This document shows, in pieces, positions 18,768 through 26,944 of a stretch of DNA of 64,000 bases. The notes beneath the pieces are model-generated. The model saw only the letters and a list, made by a program, of their open reading frames with translations, was not told where the DNA came from and did not search any database. The stretch comes from JAWKJY01 sp041393535 (GTDB taxonomy: Bacteria > Actinomycetota > Thermoleophilia > Gaiellales > Gaiellaceae). Location of the stretch: contig JAWKJY010000002.1 of assembly GCA_041393535.1 (NCBI GenBank), positions 1 through 64,000 of the forward strand. The letters run 5' to 3'. Both the position numbers and the translations under genes were made by a program. Every line of letters begins with the position of its first letter. Positions within the stretch are counted from its first letter, which is position 1.

Positions 18768-18799
18768 GCCAGCCGCACCCGCGCGCGGGTGCGGCTGGC
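18768..18799. terminator. 32-bp perfect palindrome between convergent antiporter genes
   Basis: The 16-base arm GCCAGCCGCACCCGCG is followed at once by its exact reverse complement. It starts 15 bp after the plus gene's stop and ends on the first base of the minus gene's stop codon. As RNA it would form a long GC hairpin on either transcript, suiting a bidirectional terminator or 3'-end stabiliser. There is no T-tract. Confidence 0.7.
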
Positions 18800-21441
18800 T
18801 AGCGGCGGCCGAGGTCGGCGCTCGACCAGGCGAAGCGCGTCATGTCGCTCGGCGGCGCGAGCGCGCCGGGCCGGCTGCCGCGGCGGACGAGCAGCGTCGG
18901 CGCGGTCGCCGAGCGGGCGATCGTCGAGCGGACGGGCCCGAGCCCCTCGCTGCGCCAGTCCTCGGAGAGGCCGACGACGAGCAGCCCCGCGCCCCGCGCC
19001 GCCTCGAGGATGCTGTCGCGCCCGGGCGGGACGAGGTGCGGCTCGGCGGTGACGCCGGCGAGCTGCTGCACGAGCAGCGAGGCGTTGCCGAGCAGGCGGC
19101 TGGCGTCGCGCTCGCCCGCGGCGACGTCCGCGGCGGCGCCGAGCAGGACGAGCGGGGCCCGCTCCAGGCTGGCGATCCAGGCGGCGAGCTCGAGCGCGGC
19201 CCAGTCGTGGTCGGCGCCGCCGAAGGGGACGACCACCGGGCGCTCCGGGCCGACCTCGACGCGCCCCTCGGGACCGACCAGGACGGCGACGTCGCAGGGC
19301 GCGTCGCGCAGGACGACGCCGACGTCGCCGCGCGGCACGCCCTCGCCCAGCAGCGGCCGGCGGCCGTCGACGAGGACGAGGTCGACCTCCTGCTCGGTCG
19401 CGAGGCGCGTCAGGTCGGCGCCGACGTCGGCGGACGTGAACGCGACCGTCCGGACGGCGAACCGCGCGGCCAGCAGGGCCGCCCGCCGCCGCTCCAGCTC
19501 GTCGTTCGCCTCGCGCAGGTCGCGGTCGTCGGTCGCGAGGCCGGTCGTGATCCTGCGCGGCGAGACCAGGCCGGCGAGGACGAGCTCCCGCGGCGGCTGC
19601 GAGCGGGCGAGCGGCTCGGCGAGCGCGACCAGCCGGTCGAGGTTGCGCAGGTCCTGCGGCGCGACGAGGATCGCGTGCTCGGGCACCTCGGCGTCGAGCT
19701 GCTCCGCCTCGACGCGCTCCGCGCGCCGGAGCTCCTCCTCCGGCGGCTCCGAGAGGACGCCCTTCGGATCGATCAGCCTGAGCGTCGGCGCGGCCATGAA
19801 CGTCGTCGCGAGCGCCATCAGGACGAGCATCGCGAACAGCGCGGGCGTGATCACGCCGAGCTCCAGCCCGATCGAGAGCACGATCAGCTCGGTCAGGCCC
19901 CGGGTGTTCATCAGGGCGCCGAGCGCAGCCGACTCGCGCATCCCGAAGCCGGTCGCCCGCGCGGCGAGCATCGCGCCCAGCCACTTGCCGGCGATCGCGA
20001 CGATCAGGAGGACGAGCGCGAGCAGCCAGAGGACGGGGCGGTCGAGCAGGCCGATCTGCGTCTTCAGGCCGGTGACGACGAAGAACAGCGGCAGCAGCAG
20101 CATCACGACGAAGTCCTCGAAGCGGCGGGTGACGTCGTGGGAGAGCTCGGCCCGGCGCGGCATCACCATGCCCATGACGAACGCGCCGAAGATCGCCGCG
20201 ACGCCGATCATCTGCGTGAGCCAGGCGGAGAGCAGGACGCCGACGAAGATCGCGCCGATCCAGGCGGCCGGCACGCGCCCGGCCTCGTCGTACGCGCGCG
20301 AGACCCGTGACAGGAGCGGCCGCGCGACGAACGCCATCGCGAGGCAGAAGGCGATCGTCAGCCCGACGACGCGGACGACCTGCGTGCTCGACCCGCCGGC
20401 TGCGATCGCCGAGGCGAACGCCAGCAGGCCCCAGGCGGTCACGTCGTCGATCGCGGCCGCCGCGAGCGCCATCGCGCCGACGGGACGCTTGAGCATGCGC
20501 CGCTCGATCAGGATGCGGGCGAGGACGGGGAACGCCGTGATCGACATCGCGACGCCCATGAAGAGCGCGAACGGCACGAAGTCCGTGTCCGGCCCGACCA
20601 GCTCGAACATCGGCAGGGCGACCAGCAGGCCGAGGATCATCGGCAGCGCGACGCTCGCGTTCGAGACGGCCGCGGCCTGGCCGACGCGCCCCTTGAGCAC
20701 GCGCGGGTCGAGCTCGAGGCCGACGAGGAACATGTAGAAGGCGAGGCCGATGTCCGCCGCGGCGCTCAGGAGCGGGACGATGTCGGCCGGGAAGAGGTAG
20801 TCCTTGACCTCGGGCAGCAGCAGCCCGAGGAGCGTCGGCCCGAGCAGGATCCCCGCGAGCACCTCGCCCATCACCTGCGGCTGGCCGAGCCGGCCGACCA
20901 GCGCGCCGAGCCCGCGCGCGGCGAGGATGACGACCGCGATCGCGAGCATCAGGCGCCCGAAGGTCTCCTCGCCGGAGCGCTTCGGCTTCGGCTTCGCGGC
21001 CTCGCCGACCTCCTCGCCCGCCCTCGGCAGCTCCGCCGACCAGCGCAGCGTCACCGGGTCGCCGCCGAGCGTGCCGGTCAGCGTGCGCTCCTCGCCCTCG
21101 CCGGCGAGGCGGACGTCGATCGGCGCCGACCCGCCGCGGGGGCACTCGACCGTCCCGGTGATCCGCCCGTCGCGCTGGTCGAGCGAGCCGCCGAGGCCCT
21201 CGCCGTCGAGTGCCACGTAGCGGCCCGACTGCTGGACGCCGACGAGCGCGCCGGGATCGCCGAGGCAGCTCGTGCCGCCGTCGAGCGCGTAGACGGCGCC
21301 CACGGACGGCTCGGGCTCCTCGTTCGAGCCGAGCGTGAAGCTGACGACCACGGCTGCGACGACGAGCGCCGCCATGACCGCGTACACCGTGACGAGCCGC
21401 CGTCGCGAGAGCGACGCCGCCGCGGGCCGTGGCAGGTCCAT
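18799..21441 (-). CDS. CPA2-type cation:proton antiporter with extracytoplasmic N-domain and C-terminal UspA-like domains
   Basis: 880 residues. An N-terminal anchor helix (VYAVMAALVVAAVVVSF) is followed by about 110 residues that look extracytoplasmic, including two cysteines (TSCLGDP, VECPRGG). The transporter core spans about 160-560, with GQPQVMGEVLAGILLGP, MFLVGLELDPRVLKG, SITAFPVLARIL and the ion-binding AAAAIDDVTAWGLL. From about 590 the protein continues in the cytoplasm with two universal-stress-protein-like halves (HAILVAPQDL, DLVLVDGR, PVVVPFGGADHDWAALELA, GLLVVGLSEDW). ATG 21441 has a TACCAT -10 box at 21450-21455 that overlaps the -10 of the divergent kinase. It probably exchanges Na+ or K+ for H+ with nucleotide or stress sensing through the UspA part. 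Confidence 0.93.
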   Translation of the reverse strand: MDLPRPAAASLSRRRLVTVYAVMAALVVAAVVVSFTLGSNEEPEPSVGAVYALDGGTSCLGDPGALVGVQQSGRYVALDGEGLGGSLDQRDGRITGTVECPRGGSAPIDVRLAGEGEERTLTGTLGGDPVTLRWSAELPRAGEEVGEAAKPKPKRSGEETFGRLMLAIAVVILAARGLGALVGRLGQPQVMGEVLAGILLGPTLLGLLLPEVKDYLFPADIVPLLSAAADIGLAFYMFLVGLELDPRVLKGRVGQAAAVSNASVALPMILGLLVALPMFELVGPDTDFVPFALFMGVAMSITAFPVLARILIERRMLKRPVGAMALAAAAIDDVTAWGLLAFASAIAAGGSSTQVVRVVGLTIAFCLAMAFVARPLLSRVSRAYDEAGRVPAAWIGAIFVGVLLSAWLTQMIGVAAIFGAFVMGMVMPRRAELSHDVTRRFEDFVVMLLLPLFFVVTGLKTQIGLLDRPVLWLLALVLLIVAIAGKWLGAMLAARATGFGMRESAALGALMNTRGLTELIVLSIGLELGVITPALFAMLVLMALATTFMAAPTLRLIDPKGVLSEPPEEELRRAERVEAEQLDAEVPEHAILVAPQDLRNLDRLVALAEPLARSQPPRELVLAGLVSPRRITTGLATDDRDLREANDELERRRAALLAARFAVRTVAFTSADVGADLTRLATEQEVDLVLVDGRRPLLGEGVPRGDVGVVLRDAPCDVAVLVGPEGRVEVGPERPVVVPFGGADHDWAALELAAWIASLERAPLVLLGAAADVAAGERDASRLLGNASLLVQQLAGVTAEPHLVPPGRDSILEAARGAGLLVVGLSEDWRSEGLGPVRSTIARSATAPTLLVRRGSRPGALAPPSDMTRFAWSSADLGRR

Positions 21442-21448
21442 GGCCGGG

Positions 21449-21455
21449 TATGGTA
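21449..21455. promoter_or_regulatory. Overlapping divergent -10 boxes (antiporter / kinase)
   Basis: Within seven bases, TATGGT (21449-21454, plus, toward the kinase ATG at 21465) and TACCAT (21455-21450, minus, toward the antiporter ATG at 21441) overlap. Only 23 bp separate the two start codons, so both polymerases must compete for the same DNA. Confidence 0.45.
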
Positions 21456-21464
21456 CGGACCGCG

Positions 21465-22326
21465 ATGTGGAAGGCGCGGGCTCCGAAGGCCCCCGCCCTC
21501 GGCGAGGGCGGCTCGCTCGGCCCGTACCGGCTGGAGGCGCTGCTCGGCAAGGGCGGGATGGGGATCGTCTACCGCGCCGTTCGCGACGGCGACGGCCTCG
21601 TCGTCGCGCTCAAGGTCCTGCGGCCCGAGCTGTCGAGCGACGAGACCTACCGCAAGCGCTTCGTGCGCGAGGCGCAGGTCGCGGGCGAGGTGACGCACAA
21701 GCACCTCGTCCCGATCCTCGAGGCCGGCGAGGCGGACGGCCACCACTACCTCGCCGTCGGCTTCGTCGACGGCCCGACCCTGGCGGAGAGGATCGAGCGG
21801 GACGGCCCCCTGTCCGCCGAGGCGACGGCCCGGCTCGCCGCCGAGATCGGCGCCGGGCTCGACGAGCTGCACCGCCGCGGGCTCGTCCACCGCGACCTGA
21901 AGCCGGCGAACGTGAGGCTCCACGAGGACGGCACCGCCGTGCTGACCGACTTCGGGCTCGCGAAGGGCCCCGCCTACACCGTCCTCACCCGTCCCGGCCA
22001 GGTGATGGGGACGCTCGACTACCTCGCGCCCGAGCTGATCCGCGGCGAGCAGGCCGGGCCGGCGAGCGACATCTACGGGCTCGGCTGCCTGCTCTACGAG
22101 GCGATCGCGGGCGAGCCGCCCTTCGCCGCGGTGAGCGGCTTCAAGGTCGGGCTCGCGCACCTCGAGGAGGAGCCGCCCGACCCGTGCGCGGAGCGCCCGG
22201 ACGTGCCGGCGCAGCTCGGCTGGGCCGTCCTCCGGGCGCTCCGGAAGGAGGCCCGAGCGGCGCCCGTCGACGGCCACGGCCTACGCGACGATCATCGGCG
22301 TCGCGGCCCGCTCGAGCGGCGGCTAG
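21465..22326 (+). CDS. Ser/Thr protein kinase 1 (kinase domain only; one frameshift near 22248)
   Basis: A Hanks-type kinase of about 286 residues with no obvious transmembrane segment. The glycine loop GKGGMGIVYRAV, the VAIK-type lysine in VVALKVLRPEL, the catalytic loop VHRDLKPANVRL, DFGLAKGP and GTLDYLAPE are all intact. After LRALRKE the frame shifts by one base (an extra base in GAGGCCCGAG near 22248) and the expected ending RRPSTATAYATIIGVAARSS reads to TAG 22326. If no correction is made, the frame runs on meaninglessly for more than 900 bases. The gene is followed by an FHA protein, its likely phospho-partner. Confidence 0.85.
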
Positions 22327-22361
22327 CCGGCGCGGCGCTGGCGCTCGTCCCGGCGGCCCGT

Positions 22362-22367
22362 TACGAT
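22362..22367 (+). promoter_or_regulatory. -10 box (TACGAT), leaderless FHA gene
   Basis: TACGAT begins 13 nt before the GTG at 22375; no Shine-Dalgarno is visible. This supports the GTG as the true start. Confidence 0.5.
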
Positions 22368-22374
22368 CCGGCGC

Positions 22375-23031
22375 GTGCCGGTGCTGATCGTCAGGGACGG
22401 CCCGCTCGCGGGAACGCGGATCGAGGTCGATCGCGAGCTGACCGTCGGCCGCGTCAACGCGGACGTCACGCTCGACGACTCCGAGGTCTCGCGCACGCAC
22501 GCGGTGTTGCGCCCGGCGGGAGACGCGATCGAGGTCGAGGACGTCGGCTCGACGAACGGCACGTTCGTCAACGGCGAGCGCATCTCCGCCCCGACGCGGC
22601 TCGCCGGCGGCGACGCCGTCCGCTTCGGCGCCGTCTCGCTCGACGTCGAGGGCGCCCCCGAGCCGGAGCCCGATGCCGGCGCGACGACGGTCTCCCCGGT
22701 CGCGGCCGAGACGACCGTCGCGCCGCCGCCGCCGCCGGCACCGGTGACCGAGGAGCAGCCGGCGCAGCCCGAGCCCGTCGCGGCCGCCGCGCCGCCTCCT
22801 CCCCCTCCGCCGCCTCCTCCTCCCCCTCCACCGGCGCCCCCCGCCCCCCCGCCGGGGCCCGTGGCCGCCCCGGCGGCGATCGCGCCGCCCTCGACGCCCT
22901 TCGCGAGCGCGGCCCCGCGCCGGCAGGGCCTCGGCGGCGTCGCGTCGCGCACGCTGGGACCGAACCTCATCGCCTTCGCGACGATCGCGGCGACCACGGT
23001 GGGGCTGCTGCTCTACTTCGCGCTGCGCTGA
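22375..23031 (+). CDS. FHA-domain protein, C-terminally membrane-anchored
   Basis: 218 residues. The FHA domain (1-90) has the core GRxxxxDVTLDD, EVSRTHAVL and GSTNGTFVNGERI motifs that bind phosphothreonine. A Pro/Ala-rich linker follows (about 95-185, with a run of 14 prolines). A single hydrophobic helix (NLIAFATIAATTVGLLLYFAL) ends the protein, so it is tail-anchored with FHA in the cytoplasm. Start GTG 22375. It lies directly downstream of kinase 1, so the kinase or its targets probably dock here. The TTV motifs in the linker (GATTVSPV, AETTVAPP) resemble kinase target threonines. Confidence 0.9.
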   Translation: MPVLIVRDGPLAGTRIEVDRELTVGRVNADVTLDDSEVSRTHAVLRPAGDAIEVEDVGSTNGTFVNGERISAPTRLAGGDAVRFGAVSLDVEGAPEPEPDAGATTVSPVAAETTVAPPPPPAPVTEEQPAQPEPVAAAAPPPPPPPPPPPPPPAPPAPPPGPVAAPAAIAPPSTPFASAAPRRQGLGGVASRTLGPNLIAFATIAATTVGLLLYFALR

Positions 23032-23076
23032 GCCGCCGCGCGCGGCCCGCGCCCGTCCGGCATCGCCGCGCGCGAG

Positions 23077-23634
23077 CTAGCGGGTCGCGAGGAAGATCAG
23101 GACCGCGAAGACGACGAGCAGCAGGATCGCGAGCGGCGCGAGCTTGGCCTTCGTCTTCGTCCGGACGTCGAGGTAGCGGTCGAGCACGTGGCCCTGCTGC
23201 GGCGGGCCGCCGGTCGCGGACCGCGGCGCGACGGAGCCGGACGCCTCGAGCGCGGCGGGGATGAACCCGGGCGTGCGCTCCGGCGAGGCGAGCGAGGGCG
23301 GGATCGGCACGACCCGCGAGGGCTGGCGCGCGATCTGCTCGGCGCTGCGCAGCTCGAGCACCGTCGAGCCGAGGACGACCTGGTCGCCGGGCGTCAGCCG
23401 CGTCGGGGCGTGCACCTCGTTGCCGTTCACGAACGTCCCGTTGCGCGAGCCGAGATCCTCGAGCACCGCCCCGCCGTCGGCCGGCGAGATGCGCACGTGC
23501 CGGCGGGAGACGAGCGCGTCGTCGAGCGCGACGCCGCCGGCGCCCGGCTCGCGTCCGAGCTCGAGCGCGCCGGCGAGCGGGATCACGCGCCCCGCGCTCC
23601 GGCCTTCCACCACCTCGAGGCTCAGGCTGGCCAC
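23077..23634 (-). CDS. FHA-domain protein 2, tail-anchored
   Basis: 185 residues. The N-terminal FHA domain has LGREPGAGGVALDD, LVSRRHVRI and GSRNGTFVNGNEVHAP. A linker of about 60 residues follows, then a C-terminal transmembrane helix (LAPLAILLLVVFAVLIFLA). GTG 23634 is chosen over the ATG at 23709 because a TAAGCT -10 box (23642-23647) lies 13 nt upstream and because the ATG would put its 5' end across the promoter of the divergent kinase. The organisation is the same as the FHA protein at 22375 although the genes face each other. It is probably a phosphothreonine-reading membrane adaptor for the neighbouring kinases. Confidence 0.9.
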   Translation of the reverse strand: MASLSLEVVEGRSAGRVIPLAGALELGREPGAGGVALDDALVSRRHVRISPADGGAVLEDLGSRNGTFVNGNEVHAPTRLTPGDQVVLGSTVLELRSAEQIARQPSRVVPIPPSLASPERTPGFIPAALEASGSVAPRSATGGPPQQGHVLDRYLDVRTKTKAKLAPLAILLLVVFAVLIFLATR

Positions 23635-23704
23635 GGGCGCGAGCTTACCTCCAGAGGACGACGAGCGCCAGGGCACGGGCGGGGCAATCAGCCGCCCCTG
23701 CTGG

Positions 23705-23710
23705 TACAAA
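23705..23710 (+). promoter_or_regulatory. -10 box (TACAAA), leaderless kinase 2
   Basis: TACAAA, preceded by TGG, begins 13 nt before ATG 23718; there is no Shine-Dalgarno. The divergent FHA gene has its own box at 23642-23647, so 84 bp hold two leaderless promoters. Confidence 0.5.
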
Positions 23711-23717
23711 CCACGGA

Positions 23718-26453
23718 ATGGCGGACGACCCGCGCATCGGCACGCAGCTGGGCGATTACCAGATCGAGGGCGTCATCGGCCGCGGCGGCATGGGCGTCGT
23801 GTACCTGGCGGAGCAGCAGCGGCCGCGCCGGAAGGTCGCGATCAAGGTCCTCGCGCCCGAGCTGATCCACGACGAGAGCTTTCGCGAGCGCTTCGAGTTC
23901 GAGTGGCAGACCGCGGCCGCGATCGAGCACCCGAACATCATCCCGCTCTACCAGGCGGGCGAGGCGGACGGCGTCCTCTACATCTCGATGCGCTACGTCG
24001 AGGGCACCGACCTCAAGGCGCTGCTCGAGCGAAACGGGCCGCTGGGCTCCGAGCGCGCGCTCGCGATCATCGCGCAGGTCGCCGCCGCGCTCGACGCCGC
24101 CCATGCGAAGGGCCTCGTCCACCGCGACGTCAAGCCCGCGAACGTCCTCATCTCCAGCGGCCCGGGGACGAGCGACAGCGACCACGTCTACCTGACCGAC
24201 TTCGGCGTCGCGAAGGAGACCGCGCGCAAGACGGGCTGGACGCGGACAGGCTTCTTCGTCGGCACGATCGACTACGCCGCGCCGGAGCAGATCGAGGGCA
24301 AGGCGCTCGACGCGCGCACCGACGAGTACGCGCTCGGCTGCCTCCTGTACGAGTGCCTCACCGGCATCCCGCCGTTCCGCAAGGACTCCGAGGTCGCCGT
24401 CCTGCTCGCGCACCTGATGGAGCCGCCGCCGAGCATCACGGTCGCGCGGACGGAGCTGCCGCCCGCGCTCGACGCCGTCCTGGCGCGGGCGATGGCGAAG
24501 TCGCCGGACGAGCGCTACGCGACCTGCCGCGAGTTCGTCGCGGCGGCGCAGGCCGCGCTCCGCGCGCCGACGGCCCAGCAGCCGACGGTGGTCGGCGAGA
24601 CCGTGGTCGCGCCCGGCGAGACCGTCGTCGCGGGCGCCGCGACCGTCCCCGGCGCGCCGGCGACCCCGACGGCGCCCGGCGCGCCGCAGGCGCCGACCGC
24701 GCCCGGCGCTCCCTCGGGCCCGGTCCCCGCCGAGACGATCGTCGGCGCCACCGCCCCGCCCCTTGCCGGCCCCGGCGTCGGCGGCCCGCCCGCGCCGCCG
24801 AGCTACCCGACCTCGCCCGGCGCCGCGCCGAGCTTCTGGCGCTCGCGCAAGGCCGCGATCGGCGCGGCCGTCGTCGCGCTCGCCGCGATCGGCGGCGGCG
24901 TCGGCGCCGTCGTCGCGACCTCCAGCGGCGGCGACAAGAAGGTCGAGCCCTCCCCGCCCGCAGAGCCCCCGGCCCCGAGCCCGCAGGAGCCCTCCCCGCC
25001 CGGCCCGTCGCCCGTTCCGACCGACTCGACCGACGAGACCCAGCCGCAGACCGAGCCCGTCGAGCCGCCGCCGACGCCGCCGTCCGAGCCGACCCCGCCG
25101 ACGCCGCCGTCGTCGCCCTCGGGCCTGATCGCCGTCAGCCTGCCCGCGGGCTCGCCACCGATCGCCTTCGAGGCCGCGTCGAACGGGAACGTCGACGTCT
25201 ACGCCGCCACGTCGGCCGGCACCGTCCGTCTGACGAACTCGCCGGGGATCGACAGCGCGCCGCGCTGGTCGTCCGCCGGCCAGATCGCGTTCGCGAGCGG
25301 CCGCACGGGCAACTACGACATCGTCGTGATGGACGCAGACGGCGGCAACCAGACGGTCGTCACGTCCGACCCGTCCGACGACATCTCGCCGGCGTGGTCG
25401 GCCGACGGCGCGCGGCTCGCGTACGTCAGCCAGGCGGGCGGCGACGCCGAGATCTGGCTCGTCGACCCGAGCGCCCCGAACCCGGTGCAGCTGACCGACA
25501 ACGACGTCCAGGACACGAACCCGACCTGGTCCCCCGACGGCATCCACGTCGTCTTCACCCGCATCGACGGCGACGCCGAGCTCGTGTCGATCGACCTCGA
25601 GACCGGCGAGGAGACCGTCCTCACCGACAACGACGCGCTCGACGACTTCGCGTCGTTCTCCCCGGACGGGACGCAGATCGCCTTCACGACGAACCGCGAC
25701 GGGAACTTCGAGGTCTACGTGATGGGCTCGGACGGGTCGGACCAGACCCGCCTGACCGACGACGAGGCCGAGGACGCCCGCCCCGCCTGGTACCCGGACG
25801 GCTCGAGGATCGCCTTCCAGTCGACGCGCGACGGCAACTACGAGCTCTACGCCGCGCGGCCGGACGGCTCCGATCTGCTGCGGCTGACGAACGACGACGC
25901 CGACGAGTTCGGGCCCTCGCCCCAGCCCGAGCAGACCGGCACCCCGCCCGACGTGACGGACACGGGCACGTTCACCGACACCGGCACCCTCACGGACACG
26001 GGCGGCGAGGAGCCGTTCCCGAACCTGGCCGAGCAGGAGCTGCTGTCGCACGTGCCGGAGAAGTTCAGGGACAACTGCGGGCGCGAGGCGGAGACGACCC
26101 GCGGCTTCGGCTCGATCGCGGGCGTCGACTGCCCGACGAACGGCCCGGTGCGGGCCTTCTACGAGCTGTTCCCGACGGTCGAGTCGATGAACGACTACTA
26201 CGCGTCGCAGCTCGATGCGGCATCGGTGCAGCGGAACAGCGGCGACTGCCAGGCCGGCAACGTCGGCGAGAACTTCTACACGCAGCCAGTCGACGGCCAG
26301 CAGGTGCGGGCGGGCCGCTTCGCGTGCTACTTCAGCGATCAGGGCCAGCCGATCTTCATCTGGACGAACCAGCGCTTCCGGATCCTCGGCTTCGCCCTCC
26401 GCACGGACGGCGGCAGGCTCTACCAGTGGTGGACGGGCGCGGGCCCGTTCTAG
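23718..26453 (+). CDS. Transmembrane Ser/Thr protein kinase with extracellular TolB/PD40 propeller and Cys-containing C-domain
   Basis: 911 residues. The cytoplasmic PknB-like kinase (about 10-275) has GRGGMGVVYLAEQ, VAIKVLAPEL, VHRDVKPANVL, DFGVAKE and GTIDYAAPEQ. A Thr-rich juxtamembrane stretch (TVVGETVVAPGETVVAG) could be autophosphorylated. One transmembrane helix lies at about 378-400, then a Pro/Glu linker. Residues 485-730 carry about six PD40/TolB-type blades (FASGRTGNYDIVVMDADGG, FTTNRDGNFEVYVMGSDGS). Residues 765-911 form a separate domain with four cysteines (FRDNCGRE, GVDCPTNGP, SGDCQAG, RFACYFSD). It is an envelope sensor kinase whose ligand is unknown. It sits among FHA genes and next to an FHA-protease. 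Confidence 0.93.
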   Translation: MADDPRIGTQLGDYQIEGVIGRGGMGVVYLAEQQRPRRKVAIKVLAPELIHDESFRERFEFEWQTAAAIEHPNIIPLYQAGEADGVLYISMRYVEGTDLKALLERNGPLGSERALAIIAQVAAALDAAHAKGLVHRDVKPANVLISSGPGTSDSDHVYLTDFGVAKETARKTGWTRTGFFVGTIDYAAPEQIEGKALDARTDEYALGCLLYECLTGIPPFRKDSEVAVLLAHLMEPPPSITVARTELPPALDAVLARAMAKSPDERYATCREFVAAAQAALRAPTAQQPTVVGETVVAPGETVVAGAATVPGAPATPTAPGAPQAPTAPGAPSGPVPAETIVGATAPPLAGPGVGGPPAPPSYPTSPGAAPSFWRSRKAAIGAAVVALAAIGGGVGAVVATSSGGDKKVEPSPPAEPPAPSPQEPSPPGPSPVPTDSTDETQPQTEPVEPPPTPPSEPTPPTPPSSPSGLIAVSLPAGSPPIAFEAASNGNVDVYAATSAGTVRLTNSPGIDSAPRWSSAGQIAFASGRTGNYDIVVMDADGGNQTVVTSDPSDDISPAWSADGARLAYVSQAGGDAEIWLVDPSAPNPVQLTDNDVQDTNPTWSPDGIHVVFTRIDGDAELVSIDLETGEETVLTDNDALDDFASFSPDGTQIAFTTNRDGNFEVYVMGSDGSDQTRLTDDEAEDARPAWYPDGSRIAFQSTRDGNYELYAARPDGSDLLRLTNDDADEFGPSPQPEQTGTPPDVTDTGTFTDTGTLTDTGGEEPFPNLAEQELLSHVPEKFRDNCGREAETTRGFGSIAGVDCPTNGPVRAFYELFPTVESMNDYYASQLDAASVQRNSGDCQAGNVGENFYTQPVDGQQVRAGRFACYFSDQGQPIFIWTNQRFRILGFALRTDGGRLYQWWTGAGPF

Positions 26454-26473
26454 CGGCTGGCCGCTCGGGCCGC

Positions 26474-26944
26474 GGGCGCGTCGCGGCGATCTGGGTCAGG
26501 GCGACCGCGAACGGCACCCCCGTCGCGCTCGAGCGCGTGCAGGCGGTCGCCGGGGCCGGGCTCGAGGGGGATCGCTACCGCGCCGGCGTCGGGACGTTCT
26601 CCGACCTGCCCGGCTCGGGGCGGCACCTGACCCTGATCGAGGCGGAGGCGCTCGACGCGCTCGCGCGCGAGACGGGCATCCAGCTCGACGCCGCCGCGTC
26701 GGGGCGGAACCTCGTCACCGAGGGGATCGACCTGAACGCCCTCGTCGGCCACCGCTTCCGGATCGGGCCGGTCGAGTGCGTCGGCACGCGGCTCTGCGAG
26801 CCGTGCGACCACCTCGCGCAGCGCACCGAGCCCGGCGTCCTGCGCGGGCTCGTGCACCGCGGCGGCCTGCGCGCCGACGTCCTCGTCGACGGCGAGATCG
26901 CCGTCGGCGCCACGATCGTCCCCCTCGACGCGCCGACGGGCTAG
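26474..26944 (+). CDS. MOSC-domain protein
   Basis: A MOSC (MOCO sulfurase C-terminal) domain protein of about 150 residues. Typical features are GAGLEGDRYRAG near the start, LTLIEAEALDAL, GRNLVTEGIDLNAL and the conserved cysteine segment GTRLCEPCDHL. These proteins handle sulfur carried on a Cys or bind molybdenum cofactor. Homology begins at AAIWVRATANGTPVAL, but no ATG or GTG precedes it in frame; the first usable start is GTG 26537, which would drop about 20 conserved residues. A base error at the start is possible. Its TAG overlaps the stop of the convergent protease gene (CTAG). Confidence 0.8.
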   Translation, partial: GRVAAIWVRATANGTPVALERVQAVAGAGLEGDRYRAGVGTFSDLPGSGRHLTLIEAEALDALARETGIQLDAAASGRNLVTEGIDLNALVGHRFRIGPVECVGTRLCEPCDHLAQRTEPGVLRGLVHRGGLRADVLVDGEIAVGATIVPLDAPTG

